This document shows, piece after piece, positions 25,676 to 32,033 of a stretch of 32,209 bases of DNA. The translations under genes were made by a program, and so were the position numbers. The notes under the pieces are model-generated. The model was not told the DNA's origin. It made no database searches and saw only the letters and a list, made by a program, of their open reading frames with translations. The stretch spans positions 1 to 32,209 of the forward strand of contig NBMH01000057.1 of the NCBI GenBank assembly GCA_002084875.1, read 5' to 3'. Source of the stretch: Anaerolineaceae bacterium 4572_78 (GTDB taxonomy: Bacteria; Chloroflexota; Anaerolineae; 4572-78). Each line of letters opens with the position of its first letter. The first letter of the stretch is position 1.

Positions 25676-28188
25676 TGAAACAAGAAATATCTGCATTTAC
25701 AAAATTAAAACAAATACTATTACAAGAACGTAAGTTAGGCTATCAAAACAAGGCAGTTATTGGTGGTTTAGAACGCTTTGCTAGTAATTGGTCTATACAA
25801 GCACTTAAACAAGCTCCTAGCAAAGAAATTCGGATAGAAATTGAACAAGTTACTGTAAACCTAAAAAGATATGGCAGAAAAGCCGATCAAGAAGAACGAG
25901 CAGAATCCATAGACATTTTAATCATGAAGTTAGATAAAATCATTGATGTAGCAGTCGGTCATGTTTCCATACCTGACGCAAACGTAGCTCAGATTTCCAC
26001 ACCTGATGCAATTTCATCACAGCTCGACATGCCTGAGTTGGTTGAAACAATAAATAAACCTGTACCTCCTCCATCGTACAATTTTTTTGAATCCGAATCT
26101 AAACCTGCCCTTGACACCAGCAATCATCTAAAAGGATTGGATGCACCTGTAACACGCTTGCTTGGTATCAGCCAGGGCTATGCAGGCAAATTGTCGAAAT
26201 TAGGAATTGTATCAATTGGGGATTTATTGGCACTTTATCCTCGCCGTTATGATGATTATCGTTCCTTGAAAAAAATTAACCAGTTGCAGTATGGCGAAGA
26301 AGTTACCATCATTGCCCATGTATGGCAGACAACCAGCCGTCGCTCAAAGGCAAATCGTCCTATCGTAACTTGTACCCTTTCAGATGGCACAGGAACACTG
26401 ACCGCAACATGGTTTAATCAGCCATGGCTTGACAAGCAATTGTCATCTGGAAAACAAATTGTGCTAAGTGGTAAAGTTAATCAGTATTTAGGGCGTTTGA
26501 GTTTTCAATCTCCTGATTGGGAATTTTTGGATAAAGAGTTAACTCACACCGGGCGGCTCGTTCCAATTTATCCTCTTACAGCTGGCATTTCTGCTCATTG
26601 GTTGCGTAAGCTCCAAAAACGGGCAATTGATTATTGGGCACCTCGACTGCCAGAGCATTTGCCTGAAATAATACGGAATCGATTAGGAGTGTTAACAATT
26701 AATGATGCTACCTCGCAAATTCATTTTCCTGACAGTTGGGCAACATTAGAGTCGGCTCGACGGCGATTGGCACTTGACGAGTTATTACTCATTCAATTAG
26801 GAGTCTTAAAGCAACGGCAGGCATGGCTTAGTCAAAAAGGTGTTTCCATAAAAGCAAACAAGGATATTTTGAATAATTTTATTAAGGGACTGCCATATAA
26901 ATTGACTAAAGCTCAGCGACGGGTATGGAATGAGATTCTGACTGATATGGAACGTCCTGTTCCGATGGGACGATTATTACAAGGAGATGTCGGGTCTGGT
27001 AAAACAATCGTAGCTTTAGGGGCGATGCTTGCGATTGTTTCCAATGGTGGGCAAGCTACTATGTTAGCCCCAACAGAAATTTTAGCGGAACAGCATCATG
27101 AAAATATCCAATCTCTTTTGCATGAAGCAGGATTTAGTGGAAAAATTAATGTTGGGTTGCTGACGGGGAGCGTTCCAAATCGCAAGCGAGAAGCAATCTT
27201 AGACAAGTTGACAAAGGGAGACATTCATTTATTAGTGGGAACTCATGCCATTATTCAGGATGATGTTGAATTCAACAAATTACAACTTGCCATAGTTGAT
27301 GAACAGCATCGGTTTGGAGTAGAACAACGTTTACTGTTGCGTCAAAAGGGAAAAAACCCACACATGCTAGTCATGAGTGCTACCCCAATTCCACGTACAT
27401 TAGCCTTGACCCTTTACGGCGATTTAGATTTATCCATCATTGACGAAATGCCAGCTGGTCGCAAAGTGGTTAAAACTAGGGTCATTTATCCTCGTGAGCG
27501 TGAACGGGCATACGCTTTTCTACGTTCCCATGTCGAACAAGGAAGACAAGCATTCATAATTTGCCCATTAGTAGAAGAATCTGATAAAATTGAAACAAAA
27601 GCCGCCGTGGAAGAATACACACGGTTACAAGAACAAATCTTTCCCGATTTAAAACTAGGCTTATTGCATGGTCGTATGGCAGGTCGTGAGAAAGATGCCA
27701 TCATGGGGCGATTTCGCGACAAAGAAACAAACATTTTGGTTTCAACATCTGTGGTGGAAGTGGGGATTGATATTCCTAATACTTCCATTATTTTAGTAGA
27801 AGGTGCTAATCGTTTTGGATTGGCTCAATTGCATCAGTTTCGTGGGCGTGTAGGACGCGGCGAACATCAAAGTTATTGTTTGCTTGTGGCTGATGATATT
27901 TCAGAAAAAGCTGTAGCTCGGCTAGAAGTGATGGAAAGTACTAGCAGTGGCTTTGATTTGGCTGAAGCTGATTTGAAATTGCGAGGACCTGGCGAATTTT
28001 TTGGTACTAAACAAAGTGGCATGCCCAACTTAAAATTAGTCAAGCTATCTGATACGAAACTATTGGAATTAGCTAGAGAGGAAGCGAAGTTGATATTTGA
28101 GGAAGACCCTTATCTCGAAAGATCTAAGTATGAACTATTGGCAAAAAAATTAGAGGTCTTTTGGTCAAAAATTGGTGACGTTAGTTAA
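25675..28188 (+). CDS. recG: ATP-dependent DNA helicase RecG
   Basis: RecG remodels stalled replication forks and branched DNA. The 837-aa protein starts with about 150 extra residues, partly low complexity (repeated STPDA-like segments), a common extension in Chloroflexota and Actinobacteria. The wedge/OB domain follows (LLALYPRRYDDY, about 200-211). Helicase motifs: Walker A GDVGSGKT (about 438-445), DEQH box VDEQHRFGVEQ (about 541-551), motif III MSATPIPRTLAL, and GRVGRGEHQSYCLLV near residue 725. All look intact. The start is GTG 25675, overlapping the DegV stop by one base, which implies coupled translation. It is followed by a family A repeat and coaD. Confidence 0.97.
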   Translation: MKQEISAFTKLKQILLQERKLGYQNKAVIGGLERFASNWSIQALKQAPSKEIRIEIEQVTVNLKRYGRKADQEERAESIDILIMKLDKIIDVAVGHVSIPDANVAQISTPDAISSQLDMPELVETINKPVPPPSYNFFESESKPALDTSNHLKGLDAPVTRLLGISQGYAGKLSKLGIVSIGDLLALYPRRYDDYRSLKKINQLQYGEEVTIIAHVWQTTSRRSKANRPIVTCTLSDGTGTLTATWFNQPWLDKQLSSGKQIVLSGKVNQYLGRLSFQSPDWEFLDKELTHTGRLVPIYPLTAGISAHWLRKLQKRAIDYWAPRLPEHLPEIIRNRLGVLTINDATSQIHFPDSWATLESARRRLALDELLLIQLGVLKQRQAWLSQKGVSIKANKDILNNFIKGLPYKLTKAQRRVWNEILTDMERPVPMGRLLQGDVGSGKTIVALGAMLAIVSNGGQATMLAPTEILAEQHHENIQSLLHEAGFSGKINVGLLTGSVPNRKREAILDKLTKGDIHLLVGTHAIIQDDVEFNKLQLAIVDEQHRFGVEQRLLLRQKGKNPHMLVMSATPIPRTLALTLYGDLDLSIIDEMPAGRKVVKTRVIYPRERERAYAFLRSHVEQGRQAFIICPLVEESDKIETKAAVEEYTRLQEQIFPDLKLGLLHGRMAGREKDAIMGRFRDKETNILVSTSVVEVGIDIPNTSIILVEGANRFGLAQLHQFRGRVGRGEHQSYCLLVADDISEKAVARLEVMESTSSGFDLAEADLKLRGPGEFFGTKQSGMPNLKLVKLSDTKLLELAREEAKLIFEEDPYLERSKYELLAKKLEVFWSKIGDVS

Positions 28189-28193
28189 TTCTT

Positions 28194-28241
28194 GGAGGGT
28201 CAAAGCTTGCTTTGACATGAAAAAACTAGCTTTTTCGCTCC
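28194..28241 (+). repeat. Family A two-hairpin repeat, copy A3 (most complete)
   Basis: GGAG, hairpin 1 (GTCAAAGC-TT-GCTTTGAC), ATG, hairpin 2 (GAAAAAACTAGCTTTTTC, one mismatched pair), then GCTCC. The outer GGAG and CTCC can also pair, so the RNA could fold into a three-way junction. It starts 6 bases after the recG stop. Confidence 0.8.
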
Positions 28242-28278
28242 TAACCTGCTAGACGGGCTAGAAACCTATTTACATGAA

Positions 28279-28782
28279 ATGAATAAACAAATGATAACAG
28301 CACTTTATCCTGCAAGTTTTGACCCCATTACTTATGGACATGTTGACGTTGCCGAACGGGCATCAAAATTGTTTGATGAAGTTGTAGTAGGGGTTTTTGA
28401 TAAACCACTTAAAAATATTCTCTTCTCTTCCGAGGAACGATACAGTATGACATGCAACGCATTGGCTCATATTGACAATGTACATGTTGTGAAGTATAGT
28501 GGTTTAACTATAAAATTTGCTCATAGCATCGGGGCAAATGTGATGGTTCGTGGGTTGCGAGTCATCTCTGATTTTGAATGGGAAATGCAATTAGCACTTG
28601 CCAATAAAAACTTTGCACCTGATATTGAGACGGTGTGTTTTATGTCTAGCCATCGTTATTCGTTTGTGAGTTCAAGTTTAGTACGCGAAATTGCCATGCA
28701 TGGTGGCTCGGTTAGCGACCTGACACCACCACATGTCGTCGAGCTTTTACAGAAAAAATATAAGGAAATGGGGAAAATATAA
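28279..28782 (+). CDS. coaD: Phosphopantetheine adenylyltransferase
   Basis: It transfers AMP from ATP to 4'-phosphopantetheine, the penultimate step of coenzyme A synthesis. At 167 aa it is the normal length. The nucleotidyltransferase signature is ALYPASFDPITYGHVDVAER, with TxGH at 18-21. VMVRGLRVISDFEWEMQLAL and SSSLVREIAMHGGSV are further CoaD signatures. Two in-frame ATGs lie four codons apart (28279, 28291); neither has a clear ribosome binding site, so the start is slightly uncertain. The next gene starts 1 base after its stop. The order recG-coaD with yceD-rpmF downstream is familiar from many bacteria. Confidence 0.96.
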   Translation: MNKQMITALYPASFDPITYGHVDVAERASKLFDEVVVGVFDKPLKNILFSSEERYSMTCNALAHIDNVHVVKYSGLTIKFAHSIGANVMVRGLRVISDFEWEMQLALANKNFAPDIETVCFMSSHRYSFVSSSLVREIAMHGGSVSDLTPPHVVELLQKKYKEMGKI

Positions 28783-28783
28783 C

Positions 28784-29299
28784 GTGGATATAATACAATT
28801 ATTGGAAGAACTTGAGAGTATAATCACTCGAAGCCCACGTTTTCCGTTTACCTCAAATATTTGGGTGAACGAAGACGAACTATTTGATGTTTTAGATCAG
28901 TTGCGTATATCTATCCCCAATGAAATTAAAGAGGCTAATCATATCCAAGCCGAACGGGACCACATTCTTGAACGTGCTCAAGAAGAAGCCAATCGTTTGA
29001 TAGATATGGCAAAGGAAAAAATGATGACTGCCGTTGATAATCATGAAATTGTCGAATTGGCAAAAATACGGGCAGAAGAAATTATTGACCAGTCAAAACA
29101 AGATGCTCTTAACTTGCAACGTCACTCAAATACTTATGCCGCTGACCATTTGAGCACACTTGAAGAGCAACTGTTAAAACTACTTACTACCGTTCGGAAT
29201 GGGTTACGCCAGTTACAAGAAACTCAAACACAAATCGAAACTGGTGAACATCATGCGGATGATAATCCATCTGACCAACCCAAAGATTTGGAATATTAA
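28784..29299 (+). CDS. Conserved coiled-coil protein between coaD and yceD
   Basis: The 171-aa protein starts with a short ordered segment (IIQLLEELESIITRSPRFPF, then NEDELFDVLDQLRISIP), followed by a long charged helix (about 45-160) rich in Glu, Ala, Lys and Arg, including EEANRLIDMAKEKM and RAEEIIDQSKQDA. It resembles DivIVA-like or ATP-synthase-B-like coiled coils, and I recall such a gene at this spot in Chloroflexota. The function is unknown; a scaffold role is possible. The ORF track starts at ATG 28733 inside coaD. GTG 28784, one base after the coaD stop, is better because the earlier residues are coaD in another frame and family members begin with VDII-like residues. Confidence 0.75.
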   Translation: MDIIQLLEELESIITRSPRFPFTSNIWVNEDELFDVLDQLRISIPNEIKEANHIQAERDHILERAQEEANRLIDMAKEKMMTAVDNHEIVELAKIRAEEIIDQSKQDALNLQRHSNTYAADHLSTLEEQLLKLLTTVRNGLRQLQETQTQIETGEHHADDNPSDQPKDLEY

Positions 29300-29307
29300 C
29301 TTACGCA

Positions 29308-29850
29308 ATGTTTAAAAAAGAACCTGAAATATTACATTCTTTGCAATTTAATGTCGCTCAACTGCTCAAAGATAACAGTGGTTCAAACCGAACGTATCTT
29401 CTTGAGAACATTGACTTGAGTAACTTAGATGATGCCTTAATTCTTCTGAGTCCATTGTCGGGAACGATTAAACTGGTGAAAACTGGTCATGACATATTGG
29501 TTATGGGTAACATGAAAACTGTCATCGAATTACCTTGTACACGCTGTTTAGAACCAGTCAATATACCGCTTATCTTAGAGATTGAAGAAATTTTTACTTC
29601 AAGTGTAGATATAGTATCGGATACCACATTGGCATTAGCAATGGATATTGACGAGGCTACCCTTATCGATGAACAGCACATGTTAGATTTAACAGAGATA
29701 GTTCGACAAAATTTATATTTGTGTCAACCTACACAAGTTTTTTGTGAGGCTGATAGCCAAATCGGATATCGTCCTCAATTTAGAACAGAAGACGAAATAG
29801 ATAGTCGTTGGGCAAAATTATTAGCACTCCGCGATGATTTTTTAACGTAA
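29308..29850 (+). CDS. YceD/DUF177 family protein with incomplete metal motif
   Basis: The 180-aa protein precedes rpmF, the classic place for YceD, which is linked to 23S rRNA/ribosome assembly. The beta-rich middle ends in ELPCTRCLEPVNIPL (Cys77, Cys80), the conserved CxRC motif. DLTEIVRQNLYLCQPTQVFC (Cys139, Cys146) is the second region, and DSRWAKLLAL is the usual ending. Many relatives have GLCPxCG in the second region; here QIGYRPQF stands instead, so the second pair of cysteines is lost or rearranged. The ATG lacks a strong ribosome binding site but lies 8 bases after the previous stop. Confidence 0.85.
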   Translation: MFKKEPEILHSLQFNVAQLLKDNSGSNRTYLLENIDLSNLDDALILLSPLSGTIKLVKTGHDILVMGNMKTVIELPCTRCLEPVNIPLILEIEEIFTSSVDIVSDTTLALAMDIDEATLIDEQHMLDLTEIVRQNLYLCQPTQVFCEADSQIGYRPQFRTEDEIDSRWAKLLALRDDFLT

Positions 29851-29875
29851 TCTTAAATAGAAAGGAAAAATAATA

Positions 29876-30070
29876 ATGGGACCTTTACCAAAAAGACGTA
29901 TTTCACGTCGAAGACAAGCAAATAAACGAGCCAGATATTTGAGGATTAAAATGCCACATCTAATCCCTTGTCCTGAATGTAATATTTTACGAATAGCACA
30001 TACAGTTTGTATGAACTGTGGCAAATATAAGGGTAAAGAGATTATTCCGATTGAGGAAAAAACTATATAG
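29876..30070 (+). CDS. rpmF: 50S ribosomal protein L32
   Basis: This small basic protein of the large ribosomal subunit has 64 residues. It opens MGPLPKRRISRRRQANKRAR and has a complete zinc ribbon, CPEC (32-35) and CMNC (45-48), so it is the zinc-binding C+ form. The ATG is preceded by AAAGGAAA. It follows yceD by 25 bases and belongs to the same transcript. Downstream, about 85 bases of repeat sequence separate it from fabG. Confidence 0.97.
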   Translation: MGPLPKRRISRRRQANKRARYLRIKMPHLIPCPECNILRIAHTVCMNCGKYKGKEIIPIEEKTI

Positions 30071-30081
30071 TTACCTAATGA

Positions 30082-30116
30082 CCCACCCTAGCCCTTCCCC
30101 TTCAAAGGAGAGGGGT
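30082..30116. repeat. GC-rich dispersed repeat (family C), rpmF-fabG gap
   Basis: CCCACCCTAGCCCTTCCCCT followed by TCAAAGGAGAGGGGT forms a weak hairpin of AGCCCTTCCCC against AGGAGAGGGG. It matches the copy in the histidine kinase gene. Confidence 0.7.
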
Positions 30117-30121
30117 AAAAT

Positions 30122-30150
30122 GGAGCGTCAAATCTTGCTTTGACATGGAG
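30122..30150 (+). repeat. Family A half element, copy A4
   Basis: GGAGC then GTCAAATC-TT-GCTTTGAC, ATG, GGAG. Only hairpin 1 is kept. Its terminal GGAG (30147-30150) is the ribosome binding site of fabG. Confidence 0.75.
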
Positions 30151-30157
30151 CCATGAT

Positions 30158-30907
30158 ATGATAAATTTAACAGATAAAATCGCCATTGTTACAGGTAGTT
30201 CGCAAGGAATTGGCAAAGCAATCGTCATCCTGTTTGCTCAATTGGGGGCAAAGGTAGTTATTAACTATCGTTCGAATACCGAAGCAGCTGAATTGGTATT
30301 AAAAGAAATCATCGACAGAGGCGGCGAAGGAATCATCATTCAAGCCGACGTTAGCAACTTTGATGAAGCCCAAAACCTCATCAAAACAACTAACAAACAT
30401 TACGGCAAAATTGATATTTTAGTCAACAATGTCGGAATTACCCGCGACAATCTTATCATGCTGATGAAGCCCGCCGATTGGGAAATGGTCATGCAAAACA
30501 ACTTAAACAGTGCCTATTACTGTTCTAAGGTTGCTGTTCGTCTGATGATGAAAAAACGCTTTGGTCGAATTATTAACATATCATCTGTTGTTGGTTTATC
30601 AGGACAAGGTGGACAAACAAATTACTCAGCTTCAAAGGCAGGGCTTATCGGTTTCACCAAAAGTCTCGCTAGAGAGATTGCATCTCGTAATATCACTGTG
30701 AACGCAGTTGCTCCAGGCTTCATTCCGACAGCGATGACAGAAGGTGTCACTGAAGACTTAAAAAATGATGTAATCAAAGCCACCCCGCTTGGTCGTCTTG
30801 GCAAGCCTGAAGAAGTTGCTTACGCAGTGGCATTTTTAGCTTCAGACCAAGCAAGTTTTATTACAGGACAAGTCCTTTCCGTTGATGGTGGTTTGGTCAT
30901 GCAATAG
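30158..30907 (+). CDS. fabG: 3-oxoacyl-ACP reductase FabG
   Basis: It is the NADPH-dependent short-chain dehydrogenase that reduces 3-oxoacyl-ACP in fatty acid synthesis. The cofactor loop is TGSSQGIG (about 12-19). NNVGITRD (90-97) replaces the usual NNAG with NNVG. The catalytic residues are Asn115, Ser143 (ISSVVG), Tyr156 and Lys160 (YSASK). The ending SVDGGLVM is typical. The ORF track starts at TTG 30140 inside a repeat; ATG 30158 with GGAG 7 bases upstream gives a normal 249-aa protein. Placement after rpmF fits the common fab cluster, although acpP, fabD and fabH are not present here. Another SDR substrate cannot be fully excluded. Confidence 0.92.
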   Translation: MINLTDKIAIVTGSSQGIGKAIVILFAQLGAKVVINYRSNTEAAELVLKEIIDRGGEGIIIQADVSNFDEAQNLIKTTNKHYGKIDILVNNVGITRDNLIMLMKPADWEMVMQNNLNSAYYCSKVAVRLMMKKRFGRIINISSVVGLSGQGGQTNYSASKAGLIGFTKSLAREIASRNITVNAVAPGFIPTAMTEGVTEDLKNDVIKATPLGRLGKPEEVAYAVAFLASDQASFITGQVLSVDGGLVMQ

Positions 30908-31118
30908 GCAAGGAGCATGATTTTTACCATCATCCCAGCGAAACCATTTTCGCAGTCCAAAACTCATTTGGCTAACATACTTTCGCCTCAAAAACGTGAG
31001 CATGTCAGTAAAAAATTGCTACAGCATACCGTTTATATCAGCAATCAAGCGAGTCATGTGGTGGGTGTTTCATGTAGTGGAAAAAGGTGCGTCAGGTGGC
31101 AAAAAATTCAGGTGCATG

Positions 31119-31146
31119 GTAGGGGCGTATGGCCATACGCCCCTAC
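31119..31146. repeat. Perfect 28-bp palindrome (family B), copy B2
   Basis: The arms GTAGGGGCGTATGG and CCATACGCCCCTAC are exact complements. It differs from B1 by one compensated base pair. Confidence 0.85.
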
Positions 31147-31148
31147 TT

Positions 31149-31172
31149 GGAGCGTCAAATCTTGCTTTGACA
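31149..31172 (+). repeat. Family A half element, copy A5
   Basis: GGAGC followed by GTCAAATC-TT-GCTTTGACA. With the preceding T it is identical to copy A4 for 25 bases. Confidence 0.75.
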
Positions 31173-31176
31173 GTCA

Positions 31177-31210
31177 AGACAAGAAAGGTTTTTGAAAACC
31201 TTTCTTGTCT
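31177..31210. repeat. Perfect 34-bp hairpin
   Basis: The arms AGACAAGAAAGGTTTT and AAAACCTTTCTTGTCT pair over all 16 positions with only TG between them. It lies in the palindrome cluster after the cofC remnant and could act as a terminator for the fabG transcript, although no T-run follows. Confidence 0.8.
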
Positions 31211-31306
31211 AACTATAATCCCGTAAAACCTTGTCTGACACAATGCTTTCATAGGTTCTTTTGTAAAATTCAGGTGCATGGTAGGCCATACGTCCCTACG
31301 CCGACA

Positions 31307-31343
31307 TATACTTGCTAAGGGTAAGAATTGTAATTTTAAACCA
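31307..31343 (+). repeat. 37-bp exact dispersed repeat, copy 2
   Basis: Identical to 16328-16364. It ends at the first base of the ATG used by the ORF track for the methyltransferase. Confidence 0.85.
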
Positions 31344-31345
31344 TG

Positions 31346-31410
31346 TGGTTTGTGCCACAAACCCCTACATTTGTGAACAGTGTTAATGTAGGGGTTTATG
31401 GCATAAACCA
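31346..31410. repeat. Inverted repeat with 24-bp arms, each arm itself palindromic
   Basis: Arms 31346-31369 and 31387-31410 pair at 22 of 24 positions. Each arm also contains its own small palindrome (GGTTTGTG-C-CACAAACC on the left, GGTTTATG-G-CATAAACC on the right). Confidence 0.75.
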
Positions 31411-31438
31411 GTTCGATACCCTGAAAAGCTATTTTGAT

Positions 31439-32002
31439 ATGCTTGATTATCATAAGGATTATGCTTACCTAAATGAAATTGGCTCTTTCATTCCATCCTC
31501 ATTACAACATATCAATACTGCCCTAGAACATATCATAAATGTAGGCATGATAGACCCCACAAAACTTTTCTTAGATGCGGGTTGTGGCGATGGGCGTATT
31601 GTTGCCTTGACAGGTGGTGTTCATGGTATTCCTTCGATTGGCATTGAGTATGACCCACTAATTTTTCAGCAGGCAAAACAACACTTAAAACAATGGTCAA
31701 ACTCTCATATTAAAATTGTATGTGGTGATTTTGAAAAAGATGCAACTTATCATAAAATAGGAGTGCATTTTGAGGAAATTGCCACAATTTTTAATTATAT
31801 CAATAATGTAACCACTATCGCCACTAAAATTGCTCGACAATCACCTATAGGCACATGCTTTCTTTTGTATGATAGTCGGGCAATTGCTCAATCATTTTCA
31901 GAATTAAGATTGATTGAAAATATCACATTGAGCGATGAGTCAGGTGTAGGTTATTTGCATGTTTACAAAAAACAGGAAAATAGTCATATACTCCGTGTTT
32001 GA
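31439..32002 (+). CDS. Class I SAM-dependent methyltransferase, 5' end uncertain
   Basis: The glycine-rich SAM-binding motif I is LFLDAGCGDGRIVALTGG. It is followed by IGIEYDPLIFQQAKQHL with the acidic residue that contacts the ribose, and by KIVCGDFEKD as motif III. The substrate is unknown. From ATG 31439 the protein has 187 residues. The ORF track begins at 31343, but the first 20 or so residues from there (FVPQTPTFVNSVNV...) are a translated palindrome. Residues QFDTLKSYFD just before Met33 could be native, so the original start may have been replaced by the repeat. No ribosome binding site is seen at either start. It may also be a 5'-truncated gene. Confidence 0.65.
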   Translation: MLDYHKDYAYLNEIGSFIPSSLQHINTALEHIINVGMIDPTKLFLDAGCGDGRIVALTGGVHGIPSIGIEYDPLIFQQAKQHLKQWSNSHIKIVCGDFEKDATYHKIGVHFEEIATIFNYINNVTTIATKIARQSPIGTCFLLYDSRAIAQSFSELRLIENITLSDESGVGYLHVYKKQENSHILRV

Positions 32003-32026
32003 CTATTGGCACAGTCTGCATACAAT
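31999..32026 (+). promoter_or_regulatory. Predicted promoter giving a leaderless mRNA for the last ORF
   Basis: TTGACT (31999-32004) and TACAAT (32021-32026) are 16 bases apart. The ATG at 32034 is 7 bases beyond the -10 box, the expected transcription start. No ribosome binding site is present. Confidence 0.5.
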
Positions 32027-32033
32027 ATTCCTC

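Larger units (their letters stand above)
30917..31195 (+). pseudogene. Truncated 2-phospho-L-lactate guanylyltransferase (CofC-like) remnant
   Basis: The first 50 or so residues, MIFTIIPAKPFSQSKTHLAN and then ILSPQKREHVSKKLLQHTV and HVVGVS, match the N-terminus of CofC, the nucleotidyltransferase of coenzyme F420 synthesis (PxKPxxxSKxxLxxxLSxxxR pattern). After about position 31076 the frame runs into the palindrome cluster and encodes only repeat-derived residues until the stop at 31195. About three-quarters of the roughly 210-aa protein is absent. It starts 9 bases after fabG. No other F420 gene is in the window. The recognisable part is 30917-31075. Confidence 0.65.
31103..31285 (+). repeat. 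Pair of 21-bp direct repeats around an insertion
   Basis: AAAATTCAGGTGCATGGTAG plus G occurs at 31103-31123 and again at 31265-31285. The first runs into a perfect 28-bp palindrome, the second into a version of the same palindrome lacking 9 bases of its left arm. Confidence 0.8.

Noticed and set aside
25966-26040. Repeated STPDA/SIPDA-like codons in the RecG N-terminus as an inserted repeat
   Set aside because: The similarity is short and at the peptide level; N-terminal low-complexity extensions are common in RecG of this lineage.
31070-31453. 127-aa minus-strand ORF across the palindrome cluster
   Set aside because: It contains repeated peptides (MHLNF twice, VWPYAPT) that come from translating the direct repeats and palindromes; not a gene.
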